A DNA stretch of 64,000 nt from Rhodophyticola porphyridii (GCF_003688285.1 NZ_RCNT01000010.1:114761-178760); one strand, 5' to 3'. Shown: positions 55,582 through 64,000, counted from the stretch's first letter. The notes: a model not told the origin generated them from the sequence alone. Numbers and translations are program-made.

Positions 55582-56670
55582 TCAGATTCCTGCCCGGTCC
55601 GGCACGGCAGCCGGATCGGGGTGATACTCCGCAACGTCCGATCCGCGCGCGATCAGCTGCGCCGGCACTTCCTCGCGCAGACGTTCCGGGTCGACCCCGC
55701 GGATCCGCGCGAAAAGCAGCTTGGCCAGGCGCGCGCCAGCGGCGCGGCTGTCCACGGCATAGGTTGTCAGCGGCGGATGCGCCGTTGCCGCCTCCGGGAT
55801 GCCGTCATAGCCGATCACCGCCAGATCCGCCCCGATCCGCAGACCGTGGCGTGCCGCCGCGCGGTAAAGGCCGAGCGCGGCGAGATCGAGCGCGCAGACA
55901 ACCGCGGTGGGGCGCTCGGCCAGCGCAAGCAGTCGCTCGCCCTCCGCCTCGCCTTGCGCCATCGTGATCGCGCCGCTTGTCATCAGCTCGGGCCGGATCT
56001 CCAGACCGGCCTCCGTCAGCCCCGCCAGATAGCCCTCGCGCCGCAGATGCGCATAGGTGTAGTCCAGCGCCCCGTTTATGAACCCGATGCGGGTGTGGCC
56101 GCGGTGCGCAAGCCGCAGAACCGCGGCCCTCATCGCGCCCTCGCCGCTGATGTCGTGCCACGCGCAGCCCGCGGGCTCGGCGGTGCGCCCGAACAGAACG
56201 AACGGCACGTCGCGCGCCCTCAAAAGCTCGATGCGGGCGTCCCGAAGCCGGGTCCGCGGCAGAATGAACCCATCCACCTTCCGCTCGTCGATCAGCCGGG
56301 CGAGGGTCGCCACCTCATCGGCCTCGTCCTGCGCCGTGGCGACGGTCAGCGTCCAGCTTTCCTCGGAGGCCGCGCGCGAGATGCCATCCAGAAAATCGGT
56401 GAGAAACGGTTTATGCGCATCATCCCCGCCGGCATTGAGAACCAGCCCGAGCGCGCGCGCACGCCCCGTGCGGATCGCCTGCGCCTGCGCCAGCGGCCGA
56501 TAGCCCATCCGCTCGGCGGCGCGCGTCACCCGGACGCGGGTCGCCTCGGCAATATCCGGATAGCCGTTCAGCGCCCGGCTGACCGTGCCCTTGGCCAGAC
56601 CGAGCGACCGCGCCAGATCATTGATCGTGACCCGCGGGTTGCGCATCCGGGATGGCTTTGCGACTGACAT
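55582..56670 (-). CDS. LacI-family transcriptional regulator (head of the array)
   Basis: A 362-residue regulator. The HTH at residues 15-36 (TINDLARSLGLAKGTVSRAL) is followed by the NGYPDIAEATRVRV hinge helix and the effector domain (LGLVLNAGGDDAHKPFLTDF to VIGYDGIPEAATAHPPLTTYAVD). ATG 56670 is chosen for GGGGAG upstream; the frame extends to 56796 without support. A perfect 16-bp LacI-type palindrome lies 32 nt upstream, so it probably represses its own operon, including the importer and glycosidase, until the imported sugar or product binds. Confidence 0.95.
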   Translation of the reverse strand: MSVAKPSRMRNPRVTINDLARSLGLAKGTVSRALNGYPDIAEATRVRVTRAAERMGYRPLAQAQAIRTGRARALGLVLNAGGDDAHKPFLTDFLDGISRAASEESWTLTVATAQDEADEVATLARLIDERKVDGFILPRTRLRDARIELLRARDVPFVLFGRTAEPAGCAWHDISGEGAMRAAVLRLAHRGHTRIGFINGALDYTYAHLRREGYLAGLTEAGLEIRPELMTSGAITMAQGEAEGERLLALAERPTAVVCALDLAALGLYRAAARHGLRIGADLAVIGYDGIPEAATAHPPLTTYAVDSRAAGARLAKLLFARIRGVDPERLREEVPAQLIARGSDVAEYHPDPAAVPDRAGI

Positions 56671-56701
56671 TGATCTCTCTCCCCGACTCATAAAGTTTCT
56701 T

Positions 56702-56717
56702 CCGAAACCGGTTTCGG
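56702..56717. promoter_or_regulatory. LacI-type operator palindrome CCGAAACCGGTTTCGG
   Basis: A perfect 16-bp palindrome with central CG, the hallmark of LacI-family operators. It lies 32 nt before the LacI start codon. On the minus strand TTGCCG and AACTTT flank it with 17-nt spacing (-35 and -10 candidates), which puts the operator in the promoter spacer, consistent with autorepression of the whole array. Confidence 0.75.
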
Positions 56718-56767
56718 CAAGGGAAAACATCAAAATCAGTTTCTGCAACGCGGCAAGACGGGCGGGA

Positions 56768-57751
56768 TCAGAGGCCCTGCGTCGCCACCCAGTCAAGGAT
56801 CAGGTCGGTCACCGGCGCGCTCATCGCCGGACTCAGAATATCGCCCGCGATCACATGGCTGTAGGGGTCGGCACCCTCCTCCGGCAGGTCCAGCGGCACG
56901 GCCGTCACCGGCCCGCCCCAGCCATCGGCAAAGGCCTGCGCGGCCTCGGCTGAAATCACCTGGTCCTCCGGCGAATAGATCGACAGAAGCGGCACGGTGA
57001 CATCCGTGTAATCCCGATTTCGGGCCTCCCGCATCAGCGCCGCAAGCGGCACCGCCGCGACCGTCGGGTAGGAGGGGGTCCAATAGGTGCCGTGCCGCGC
57101 GTTCTGAACATCGAAACTGCGTGTGTCGCCCACAAGCCACGGCACCCAGACCCGTGCGGCGGGCCATTCCAGCAGCACCGCCGCCGGGTTGGCCAGCTCG
57201 AAATTGGCGGAAACCATGATCGCCCCCGCGATCGCCTCGGCCATGTCCGGCTCGGTCACCGCAATCGCGGCAAGGGTGGCGCCGGTGGAGGTGCCGATCA
57301 CCAGCACACGCTCGCCCACGGCCCGCGCCACCGCGAGCGCTTCTGCCGTATCGTCGATCCAGTCACCGGCCCGCGCCTCGGCCATCGCCGTACCGCCCCG
57401 CCCATGGCCCGTCAGCCGGGGGTAGACGAGATTTGCGCCCAGCTCTGCGGCGACGGTGTCGGGGACGGGGCGGATCTCTTCCGAGGTGGCGGAAAACCCG
57501 TGGATGTAAAGCACGGCCAGCGGAGCCCGCGCGCCCGCCTCCCCCGCCCAGATGATCCGCGCCTCCGTCCCGGGAGTGATATCGTCGAACATCGCCTCCC
57601 GGGCCGCGTAGAAAGCCGCCGGGTCGCCCAGATCGACCGCGACCGGCCCCGCGCGTTCGACGGGTTCCGCCGGGGCGAAGATCCAGACAGCCGCAACCAG
57701 CAGGACCAGCACCAGAAGCGCCCGGCCAAGCCATCTGCCAAGGCTACGCAT
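56768..57751 (-). CDS. Membrane-anchored alpha/beta hydrolase
   Basis: A 327-residue alpha/beta hydrolase with an N-terminal membrane anchor (residues 9-27, RALLVLVLLVAAVWIFAP). LYIHGFSATSEEIRPVPDTVA, the nucleophile elbow GTSTGA, and SIYSPEDQVISAE/SHVIAGD for Asp and His are visible. It would act at the periplasmic side of the membrane or remain cytoplasmic-facing; the substrate is unknown. It overlaps the preceding hydrolase gene by 8 nt, so the two are translationally coupled. The operator region of the sugar array follows its stop. Confidence 0.87.
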   Translation of the reverse strand: MRSLGRWLGRALLVLVLLVAAVWIFAPAEPVERAGPVAVDLGDPAAFYAAREAMFDDITPGTEARIIWAGEAGARAPLAVLYIHGFSATSEEIRPVPDTVAAELGANLVYPRLTGHGRGGTAMAEARAGDWIDDTAEALAVARAVGERVLVIGTSTGATLAAIAVTEPDMAEAIAGAIMVSANFELANPAAVLLEWPAARVWVPWLVGDTRSFDVQNARHGTYWTPSYPTVAAVPLAALMREARNRDYTDVTVPLLSIYSPEDQVISAEAAQAFADGWGGPVTAVPLDLPEEGADPYSHVIAGDILSPAMSAPVTDLILDWVATQGL

Positions 57752-58490
57752 GGCCCAGAACCTCCTCGACCGTCGTCGTGATCAGCGCCAGGCAGGTTTC
57801 GTCGGAAAACCGGTGGTCCGCGCCCTTGACCAGTTGCAGCCGGATATCCGGCCCCTCCAGATGATCCAGAAGGCGCAATGCTACCGACATGTCCACATCC
57901 GCATCCGCCGTGCCCTGAAGCATCCGGACGGGTACGCTAATCTCCAATGGCGCGCGCAGAACAAGCTGGTCCCGGCCCTCCTCGATCAGGCGTCGGGTGA
58001 TGATGTAGGGCTCGCCGTATTCCGACGGCAGCGCCACCTGCCCGGTTTCGACCAGCTCGGCCTTCTGCGCGTCGGAAAACCCGGCCCACATGCTGTCTTC
58101 GGTGAAATCCGGCGCCGCCGCGATAGTGACCAGCCCGGCCAGCCTTTCGGGATGTTGCCTTGCCATCAGAAGCGAGATCCAACCGCCCATGGACGAGCCG
58201 ACCAGCACTTGCGGCCCCTCCGTCAAGGCCAGAATCGCGGCACTGGCATCTGCGGCCCAGTCGCCGATCGTGCCTTCGGTGAATTCGCCCGAAGAGGTTC
58301 CGTGCCCGGAATAGTCGAACCGCAGGAACGCCCGGCCAGCAGCCCTGGCCCAGGCCTCCAGATGCAAGGCCTTGGTTCCTTCCTTGTCGGATTTGAACCC
58401 GCCCAGAAAAACCACGCCCGGCCCAGCACCCTCGATTCGGTTATAGGCCAGCCTCCTGTCCTCCGGTGTCGTCAACATCCCGTCATCCAT
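57744..58490 (-). CDS. Alpha/beta hydrolase
   Basis: A 248-residue cytoplasmic alpha/beta hydrolase. VFLGGFKSDKEGTKA carries the oxyanion region, FDYSGHGTSSGEF follows, the nucleophile elbow is GSSMGGW, Asp is in GTADADVDM and His in GADHRFS. The profile is that of carboxylesterase or palmitoyl-thioesterase-like (ABHD10) proteins. GAGGG 8 nt before ATG 58490 selects this start over extensions to 58571. It is divergent from the ArsR-SRPBCC gene. Confidence 0.88.
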   Translation of the reverse strand: MDDGMLTTPEDRRLAYNRIEGAGPGVVFLGGFKSDKEGTKALHLEAWARAAGRAFLRFDYSGHGTSSGEFTEGTIGDWAADASAAILALTEGPQVLVGSSMGGWISLLMARQHPERLAGLVTIAAAPDFTEDSMWAGFSDAQKAELVETGQVALPSEYGEPYIITRRLIEEGRDQLVLRAPLEISVPVRMLQGTADADVDMSVALRLLDHLEGPDIRLQLVKGADHRFSDETCLALITTTVEEVLGHA

Positions 58491-58578
58491 GGCGCATACC
58501 CTCGCGAAAACCGGCTGCCATTCCTGCACGGACTGCCGTTTCAGACAAGGAAAACCCTGATTCCACTGCAAATAACGC

Positions 58579-58631
58579 CACGTGAGCCTTTTTTAAGTTA
58601 CCATATTGTCACGTGACTATTTATTCACGTA
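58579..58631. promoter_or_regulatory. CACGTG repeats in the divergent promoter region
   Basis: Three copies of a CACGTG-type core lie within 53 bp: CACGTG at 58579-58584, CACGTG at 58610-58615 inside the 10-bp palindrome GTCACGTGAC (58608-58617), and CACGTA at 58626-58631. They are in the AT-richer 150-bp region between a hydrolase gene and the ArsR-SRPBCC gene, and are good candidates for its own operator. Confidence 0.5.
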
Positions 58632-58641
58632 TAAGGCTGTC

Positions 58642-59385
58642 ATGGATGCGATCTTCAAAGCCCTCAATGACCCGACCCGCCGTGCACTGCTGGACAGCCT
58701 GCGGCGGAAAGACGGGCAAACCCTGACCGATCTGGAAGAGCAGCCGGATATGACCCGGTTCGGGGTCATGAAGCACCTCAAGGTCCTTGAAGACGCCCAT
58801 CTTGTCGTCACCCGCCGCCATGGGCGGTTCAAGTACCACTATCTCAACGCCCTGCCCCTGCAGGAGATGCTCGACCGCTGGGTCGCGCCCTTCCTGAGAC
58901 CACAGGCCCGGGCTTTGAGCGATCTTAAAACCAAGCTGGAAAGAGAGGGAATTATGGGTAAACCCGACTTCATGATGCAGACGTTCATCCGTTGTTCGCA
59001 GGATGCACTATGGGATGCATTGACCAGGGCCGATCAGATGGCCGCCTATCATTTCATGTGCAGCGAGGTGCGGGGGGATCCCAAACCGGACAATGTGACC
59101 GAGTTCATCCTGCCCGATGGCAACACGATGTTGCGTCAGGTCACCACCGAGATGGATCCCAAGACCCGTATCGCGATGACCTTCGAGCCTGCCTTCATGG
59201 GGCCGGACGCACCCGCCTCCCACATGGTCTATCTGATCGAACCCCAGGGCGAGACCTGCATGCTCACGATCGAGCACTACGACATGGCACCGGGTCAGGA
59301 AGGCTTCGGCGAAGGCTGGGCACGCCTTGCCTCGTCGCTCAAGTCCTATCTGGAGACAGGCGTGGCCCTGAAGGGAGCGGCCTGA
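58642..59385 (+). CDS. ArsR-type HTH fused to an SRPBCC (AHSA1-like) domain
   Basis: A 247-residue fusion. Residues 1-90 are an ArsR-like winged helix (FKALNDPTRRALLDSLRRKDGQTLTDLEE, MTRFGVMKHLKVLEDAHLV) without the usual metal-binding cysteines; residues about 112-240 are an SRPBCC/Aha1-type lipid- or ligand-binding domain (TFIRCSQDALWDALTRADQMAAYHF). The fusion is a known architecture of ligand-responsive regulators whose ligand is unknown. AAGG 5 nt before ATG 58642 sets the start. Its stop overlaps the start of a MAPEG gene by 1 nt. Confidence 0.9.
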   Translation: MDAIFKALNDPTRRALLDSLRRKDGQTLTDLEEQPDMTRFGVMKHLKVLEDAHLVVTRRHGRFKYHYLNALPLQEMLDRWVAPFLRPQARALSDLKTKLEREGIMGKPDFMMQTFIRCSQDALWDALTRADQMAAYHFMCSEVRGDPKPDNVTEFILPDGNTMLRQVTTEMDPKTRIAMTFEPAFMGPDAPASHMVYLIEPQGETCMLTIEHYDMAPGQEGFGEGWARLASSLKSYLETGVALKGAA

Positions 59386-59795
59386 TGGAATTCCCGACCG
59401 AACTGGGCATTCTGACCTGTCTGATGATCCTCGCGGCATCGCTCTGGATCCCCTATGTGGTCGGCATCTCCTCGGACCCGTCCGAGGAGGAGGCCTTTGC
59501 AAGGCCCGCCACGATCAGCAATCTGCGCCCCTGGGTGCAGCGTGCCCATCGGGCGCATCTGAACCTGCTGGAACAGGGCATTCCCTTCGCCATCCTGGTT
59601 CTGCTGGTCGACAGGATGGACGGGTTCACCGCGCTCACATACTGGACGTCGATTGCCTTCTTCTGGCTTCGCGTCGCCCATGCGCTCGGCATGATCGCCG
59701 GCGTGGCGGGAATGCCGATCCGGCCCATCATCTTCACCGCCGGATGGCTGTGCTGCATGATCATGGCCTATGCGGTGTTCGCCGCCGGCCTCTAG
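59385..59795 (+). CDS. MAPEG-family membrane protein
   Basis: A 136-residue protein with four predicted membrane helices (about 6-26, 62-80, 86-104 and 112-132). The segment HRAHLNLLEQGIPFAILVLL matches the conserved glutathione-binding region of MAPEG proteins (R..H.N..E). It would be an integral membrane glutathione transferase or peroxidase-like enzyme. TGATG overlap couples it to the ArsR-SRPBCC regulator, suggesting a stress- or lipid-responsive pair. A strong hairpin follows. Confidence 0.9.
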   Translation: MEFPTELGILTCLMILAASLWIPYVVGISSDPSEEEAFARPATISNLRPWVQRAHRAHLNLLEQGIPFAILVLLVDRMDGFTALTYWTSIAFFWLRVAHALGMIAGVAGMPIRPIIFTAGWLCCMIMAYAVFAAGL

Positions 59796-59797
59796 CG

Positions 59798-61096
59798 TCA
59801 AGAGCCCTCGGCCTGTTCCACCTCGTTCAGGCCGAGGGCCACCCCGGCGGCGGCAAGGCTCATCGCCGCAAAGACGCCCACGGCCCAGACCGCGCCAAGG
59901 GCCGAGGCCAGCGCCCCGAACGCCCCGCTGGCCAGCAGAATGACCCCGATCACCGTGTTCGACACCGCCGTGTAGGCGGCGCGCTGATCCGCGGGTGCCA
60001 TGTCCACCAGATATGTGGATCGCCCCTGCCGGACGCCGTGATAGGCGATCATCAGCACGAACAGCACCGATGCCACGGCCCAGGTCTGCGTGAAAAGGCC
60101 CGCCAGATGCAGAAGAACGGCTGCCACCAGCGCCGCGCCGCCGGCGCACCCGGCCAGAAGCAGGACCCTGCGGCTGGACCGGTCGGCCAGCCGCCCCCAG
60201 ATGTAGGAGCTAAGCAGCGACGCCACCGCAGAGGCCAGAACCAGCGCGCCCAGTTGCGCAAAGGGTCCGCCATCGCCGCCGCTGCCCAGAAGCACCAGAA
60301 AGGGCGGGGCGAGCGCCGTCGCCGTCAGCAGGCCGCGCACCGCGATGAACCGGGTCAACTGTGCATCCCGCCCCAGAAGCGCCAGATGCCTGAGCGGGTT
60401 GCCCGACGGCTCTGCCGTCTCCTCGCTAGGGCGCTCCGACAGGGTGGAAAAAAGCGTCGCCGCCAAAAGCCAGAACACCGCCGCCAGAACCAGCGCGCCG
60501 ATCACCAGCGTCAGCCGGGGCGCCGGCTCCCAGATCAGCGCCAGCGCAAACGCCACCACCCCCACCGACGCCGCAGAGGAGGCAAGGCCCGTGACCGTGC
60601 CGCGCCGGGTCTTGGCAACCGTCTTGCCCAGAATGTCCTTGTAGGAGACCGAACACAGGCTGCGCGCCAACGCCAGCACCGCCAGCAATGCGCAGATCGT
60701 CAGACCGGCGGCAACACCCTGCAATGTCAGACCGGCCAGAACGATACCGCCCGCCGCGGCCCCCTGCACCGCGCTTCCGGCCACCCACACCCATTTGCGG
60801 ACGCGCAGGGCGTGAACCCGGTCCGCGGTCCAGAGCTGCGGCAGAAGCGCCCCGGCCTCGCGGATCGGCACCAGCAGCCCCACGAAGAGCGCGGGCGCGC
60901 CCAATGTCGTCAGCAACCATGACAAAACCAGTTTCGGGTCGATCAGCCCGTCAGCGACCTTGGTCATCGACAGCGATGCGGCATGGCGTAGCGCGTTCCC
61001 GGCTTCGGCGCTCTCCGCGCCCTCGGGCAGATCCGACGCGGATGCATCGGCATCGAACACGGCCTCGAAGACCGTTTCCTCGAATGTATCGTTCAT
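59798..61096 (-). CDS. MFS transporter
   Basis: A 432-residue permease with about twelve hydrophobic helices, preceded by a hydrophilic acidic N-terminus of about 40 residues ([24 protein letters not shown]). The loop [14 protein letters not shown] and the second-half loop [18 protein letters not shown] match MFS motif A regions. The substrate is unknown. AGGGAAACCG before ATG 61096 supports the start; the frame extends upstream into the thrS leader without support. It is divergent from thrS and convergent with the MAPEG gene. Confidence 0.9.
   Translation of the reverse strand: MNDTFEETVFEAVFDADASASDLPEGAESAEAGNALRHAASLSMTKVADGLIDPKLVLSWLLTTLGAPALFVGLLVPIREAGALLPQLWTADRVHALRVRKWVWVAGSAVQGAAAGGIVLAGLTLQGVAAGLTICALLAVLALARSLCSVSYKDILGKTVAKTRRGTVTGLASSAASVGVVAFALALIWEPAPRLTLVIGALVLAAVFWLLAATLFSTLSERPSEETAEPSGNPLRHLALLGRDAQLTRFIAVRGLLTATALAPPFLVLLGSGGDGGPFAQLGALVLASAVASLLSSYIWGRLADRSSRRVLLLAGCAGGAALVAAVLLHLAGLFTQTWAVASVLFVLMIAYHGVRQGRSTYLVDMAPADQRAAYTAVSNTVIGVILLASGAFGALASALGAVWAVGVFAAMSLAAAGVALGLNEVEQAEGS
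59804..59839. terminator. 12-bp-stem hairpin at the MAPEG/MFS convergent junction
   Basis: GCCCTCGGCCTG, a 12-nt loop and CAGGCCGAGGGC form a perfect stem. It starts 8 nt after the MAPEG stop and lies inside the last 14 codons of the convergent MFS gene, so one structure would act as terminator on the plus strand while being coding sequence on the minus strand. Confidence 0.6.
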
Positions 61097-61202
61097 CGGT
61101 TTCCCTGGCGTTGACTTGGGTCCGCGAGGAAGGCACATAGCACACAGACCCAAACCCGCAACCGGGCGTTTTGTAGGCGCCAAACCGACGAGGAGATGGC
61201 CG

Positions 61203-63149
61203 ATGGCCCAGATTTCCCTGACATTCCCCGATGGCAATTCCCGCGACTACGCCGCTGGCGTCACCCCGGCGGAGGTTGCTGAAAGCATCGCCTCCTCCCT
61301 TGCGAAAAAGGCGATTTCGGCCTCGGTGAACGGCGCCCACTGGGATCTTTCCTGGCCGATCGAGGGCGATGCCGAGATCGCCATCCACACGATGAAGGAC
61401 GCCGAACCGGCGCTGGAACTGATCCGCCACGACTGCGCCCATATCATGGCCCGCGCCGTGCAGGAGATCTGGCCCGAAGTGAAAGTCACCATCGGCCCGG
61501 TGATCGAGAACGGATTTTACTACGATTTCGACCGCGCGGAGCCGTTCACGCCCGAGGATCTGGGCGTGATCGAGGCGAAGATGAAAGAAATCATCAACCG
61601 CCGTGACCCGGTCACCACCGAGATCTGGGAGCGCGACCGAGCCATCGGCTTCTACAAGGCCAATAACGAGCCCTACAAGGTCGAACTGATCGAAAGCATC
61701 CCCGGCGACGAACCGCTCAGGATGTACTGGCACGGTCACTGGCAGGATCTCTGCCGCGGCCCCCATCTTCAGCATACAGGGCAGGTGCCCGCGGATGCCT
61801 TCAAGCTGATGAAGGTCGCCGGCGCCTATTGGCGCGGCGATTCAAACCGGCCGCAGCTTCAGCGGATCTACGGCGTCGCGTTCCAGAACCGGGACCAGCT
61901 GAAGGCCCATATGACCTTTCTGGAGGAGGCCGAAAAGCGCGATCACCGCCGCCTCGGCCGTGAAATGGAACTGTTCCATTTTCAGGAAGAGGCGCCCGGC
62001 ATGGTCTTCTGGCACCCCAACGGCTGGTCGATCTACCGCGAACTTGAGGACTACATGCGCCGCAAGCTCACCAGGGCCGGCTATCAGGAGATCAAGACCC
62101 CGCAGGTCGTCGACCGCAAGCTGTGGGAGGCCTCCGGTCACTGGGATAAGTACCGTGAAAACATGTATATCACGGAGATCGACGAAGAGCACGCGAACGA
62201 GAAACGCACCAATGCGCTCAAGCCGATGAACTGTCCCTGCCACGTGCAGATCTTCAACCAGGGCATCAAGTCCTACCGCGATCTGCCGCTGCGTCTGGCC
62301 GAGTTCGGCTCGTGCCACCGCTACGAGGCCCATGGCGCGCTGCACGGGCTGATGCGGGTGCGCGGCTTTACGCAGGACGATGCGCATATCTTCTGCACCG
62401 AAGACCAGATCGAGGCCGAATGCGCGCGCTTCATCGACCTGCTCTCAAGCATCTACCGCGACACCGGGTTTTCGGAGTTCGACATCAAGCTCTCCACCCG
62501 ACCCGAGATTCGCGTGGGCTCCGACGAAATCTGGGACAAGGCGGAAAGCGCGCTGGAGAAAGCCATCCTCAGCGTCCGCAACGATTACGAGATCGACCCG
62601 GGCGAAGGCGCCTTCTACGGCCCGAAACTCGATTTCAAGCTGACCGACGCGATTGGCCGCGAATGGCAATGCGGCACCTTCCAGGCCGATTTCAACCTGC
62701 CGGGACGGCTCGACGCCAACTATATCGGGGAGGATGGGGCGAAGCACCGGCCCGTCATGCTGCACCGCGCGATCCTCGGCTCGTTCGAGCGCTTCATCGG
62801 CATCATGATCGAAAACTACTCCGGCAAGCTGCCGTTCTGGCTGGCCCCGCGTCAGGTGGTGGTGGCCGCCATCGTGTCGGAAGCGGACGACTATGTGCGG
62901 GAGGTGACGCAGAGGCTGAAGGAGGCGGGCATCCGCGCCGAGGCCGATATCCGCAACGAGAAGATCAACTACAAGGTGAGGGAGCATTCGGTGGGCAAGG
63001 TGCCCGTGATCCTCGCCATCGGCCGCAAGGAGGTAGAGGACCGCACCGTCACGCTCCGCCGTCTGGGCGAGAAACAGACCAGCGTGCTGCCGGTGGACCA
63101 GATCATCGCCGATTTGACCGACGAGGCCATCCCGCCGGACCTGAAGTGA
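61203..63149 (+). CDS. thrS: Threonyl-tRNA synthetase
   Basis: A 648-residue class II synthetase with the full bacterial architecture: TGS domain (1-60, [13 protein letters not shown]), editing SAD domain with HDCAHIMA near 76, catalytic core with motif 1-3 and the zinc ligands in [17 protein letters not shown] and LHRAILGS, and an anticodon-binding domain from about 540 ([13 protein letters not shown]). ATG 61203 gives the standard start with GAGGAG upstream; the frame is open further upstream but unrelated. It charges tRNA-Thr and edits Ser-tRNA-Thr. It is the last clearly native gene before atypical DNA. Confidence 0.98.
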   Translation: MAQISLTFPDGNSRDYAAGVTPAEVAESIASSLAKKAISASVNGAHWDLSWPIEGDAEIAIHTMKDAEPALELIRHDCAHIMARAVQEIWPEVKVTIGPVIENGFYYDFDRAEPFTPEDLGVIEAKMKEIINRRDPVTTEIWERDRAIGFYKANNEPYKVELIESIPGDEPLRMYWHGHWQDLCRGPHLQHTGQVPADAFKLMKVAGAYWRGDSNRPQLQRIYGVAFQNRDQLKAHMTFLEEAEKRDHRRLGREMELFHFQEEAPGMVFWHPNGWSIYRELEDYMRRKLTRAGYQEIKTPQVVDRKLWEASGHWDKYRENMYITEIDEEHANEKRTNALKPMNCPCHVQIFNQGIKSYRDLPLRLAEFGSCHRYEAHGALHGLMRVRGFTQDDAHIFCTEDQIEAECARFIDLLSSIYRDTGFSEFDIKLSTRPEIRVGSDEIWDKAESALEKAILSVRNDYEIDPGEGAFYGPKLDFKLTDAIGREWQCGTFQADFNLPGRLDANYIGEDGAKHRPVMLHRAILGSFERFIGIMIENYSGKLPFWLAPRQVVVAAIVSEADDYVREVTQRLKEAGIRAEADIRNEKINYKVREHSVGKVPVILAIGRKEVEDRTVTLRRLGEKQTSVLPVDQIIADLTDEAIPPDLK

Positions 63150-63250
63150 TGCGACGATCAACGTTCGCTTTGCGGGACGCAGCGGACGTTTGTCGCAAGC
63201 TCGACACTGACGAAGCGAACAAAGGAACGGCTACGTCAACGCGGGTATTC

Positions 63251-63733
63251 TCACGGCAAGTCTACATTGGCTCGACGTGCGAGCGGGAACAGATCGATTA
63301 GTGCGACGCCTAGTACTAATGCTTCGCATTGAACGTGTTCAAACCCACTCAGATCTCGGCAGTCCGGCGCTACGGTAAACGCTTCACGAACGCGGTTGAC
63401 ACGTCTTTGATAGCTGCGTGCCAATAATGGGAGCGCCGTAATTTCGGAGGGGATGAGAGGCATTAGTTGCTCGTAGTAGGAGCGCATGGTCGCGACGTGC
63501 GTTTGGAAGCATGCTTCTGATCCATCAGCTATGTTGCCGCAGATCTGCATGGCAACGTTCACGCAGTGTGCCTGCATCCAGCTTCTATACCTTCGATCCA
63601 ATCCTTCGTTGGCCAACATGCATGAAATGACATCCGGAAATACAAGCGGCTCCGGATCGTCCTGGCCTGAGGCTGAAGAAGTGCCGGCCACAAGAGCAAC
63701 ACATATAGCGAAGCAATAAAACAAAGCCCTCAT
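63251..63733 (-). CDS. Cysteine-rich secreted protein of unknown function
   Basis: A 160-residue protein. Residues 1-23 are a signal peptide (ALFYCFAICVALVAG core, cleavage near SASG), and the mature part contains about six cysteines (CMLANE, HCVNVAMQICGNI, ACFQTH, DCRDL, QCEAL) that could form disulfides in the periplasm. The pattern HCVNVAMQICGNIADGSEAC faintly recalls LprI/DUF1311-type inhibitors, but I do not recognise the family with confidence. ATG 63733 has no clear ribosome-binding site. Base composition is visibly lower in G+C than thrS, and a transposase gene begins 220 bp away, so it may have been acquired by transfer. Confidence 0.65.
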   Translation of the reverse strand: MRALFYCFAICVALVAGTSSASGQDDPEPLVFPDVISCMLANEGLDRRYRSWMQAHCVNVAMQICGNIADGSEACFQTHVATMRSYYEQLMPLIPSEITALPLLARSYQRRVNRVREAFTVAPDCRDLSGFEHVQCEALVLGVALIDLFPLARRANVDLP

Positions 63734-63954
63734 AGCTTGGAAGCTGTCACGCCCTATCGAGAAAGGCAAACACGAACTCACACAAGATTGAAGGTCCGGT
63801 TCACTTTTTGTCCGCATTGATCTGCATGGTGTTCCGGTTCACATTATGAACACCGCAAGCGAATGTCACTGTGGGCTTATTTCGTTGAAAAACTCTTCCT
63901 TGATCGAGGCGTAAGCCGCTGATTCAATTCTCTCAACGAGCGGGAGGATTGGCC
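63734..63954. other. Low-GC interval between the orphan gene and the transposase
   Basis: No gene is supported. It should hold the promoter of the minus-strand secreted protein and the left end of the insertion sequence whose transposase starts at 63955. A TTCGTTGAAAAACTC stretch at 63881-63895 resembles the terminal bases of IS1182-like elements, but the matching right end is outside the window. Confidence 0.4.
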
Positions 63955-64000
63955 ATGATGGGACCGAAGCAGGAAGCGCAGGCGGCACTGTTCTATGAGT
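63870..64000 (+). mobile_element. Left end of an insertion sequence (IS1182/IS5-like), cut by the window
   Basis: The element is recognised from the transposase start at 63955. Its left terminus is not resolved; I place it near the GTTGAAAAAC motif at 63884 by resemblance to ends I recall for this group. The target-site repeat and right end are outside the window. Confidence 0.5.
63955..64000 (+). CDS. Transposase, N-terminal fragment (cut by window edge)
   Basis: Fifteen codons are visible, reading MMGPKQEAQAALFYE, the start of DDE transposases of the IS1182 (IS5-related) family as I recall it. GGAGG stands 7 nt before the first ATG. The catalytic residues lie beyond the edge, so whether the gene is intact is unknown. 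Confidence 0.65.
   Translation, partial: MMGPKQEAQAALFYE

Overview
The window is a GC-rich (roughly two-thirds G+C), densely coded stretch of an alphaproteobacterial chromosome, most likely Rhodobacterales (Roseobacter/Rhodobacter relatives). The evidence is the conserved runs hflK-hflC-DUF2065-degP, DUF2842-purA next to secG-pyrG, and a complete phaZ / phaC-phaP-phaR polyhydroxyalkanoate block, together with protein families typical of that order. I see no rRNA, tRNA, CRISPR array or prophage.

Layout. Positions 1-7230 hold a truncated class V aminotransferase, two Lrp/AsnC regulators divergent from ilvC, a small membrane protein, a DMT exporter, a CAP-domain lipoprotein, hisN, an XRE regulator and a quinone oxidoreductase. 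Positions 7250-21300 are housekeeping: the membrane protease quality-control set, gor, rpiA, a thiamine pyrophosphokinase, a very acidic 923-residue protein of unknown function, DUF2842, purA, secG and pyrG. Positions 21600-24500 hold an outer-membrane barrel, a PhzF-like isomerase, a TerB-like protein and a PhnD-like protein. Positions 24600-35600 form one co-directional set that looks like polyamine uptake and gamma-glutamyl catabolism: a four-part ABC importer, two glutamine-synthetase-like ligases, a class I amidotransferase, a PuuB-like oxidase, and DegT and class III aminotransferases. Positions 35650-40150 are the PHA granule genes, with CTGC-N3-GCAG boxes that fit the PhaR operator. 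Positions 40740-56720 are a co-directional 16-kb array on the minus strand. It starts with a LacI regulator and a 16-bp palindromic operator, continues through a sugar-type ABC importer and a GH63-like glycosidase, and ends with an HpsN/HisD-like dehydrogenase, two double-NTF2 proteins, an SDR, a second LacI regulator, a bicupin, a MetE-like protein and a hydrolase. Positions 56760-63150 hold two hydrolases, an ArsR-SRPBCC fusion with a MAPEG protein, an MFS transporter and thrS. From about 63150 base composition drops, a cysteine-rich secreted orphan appears, and the window ends inside the first codons of a transposase.

The best candidate for an undescribed system is the 40.7-56.7 kb array. 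It couples import and hydrolysis of a glycoside to an unassigned set of oxidoreductases and small-fold enzymes, with two LacI regulators and two unusually built permeases, one of them carrying a periplasmic beta-sandwich-like insertion. The acidic 923-residue protein is the most striking single orphan. All functions are read from motifs and context by eye; no database search was run.
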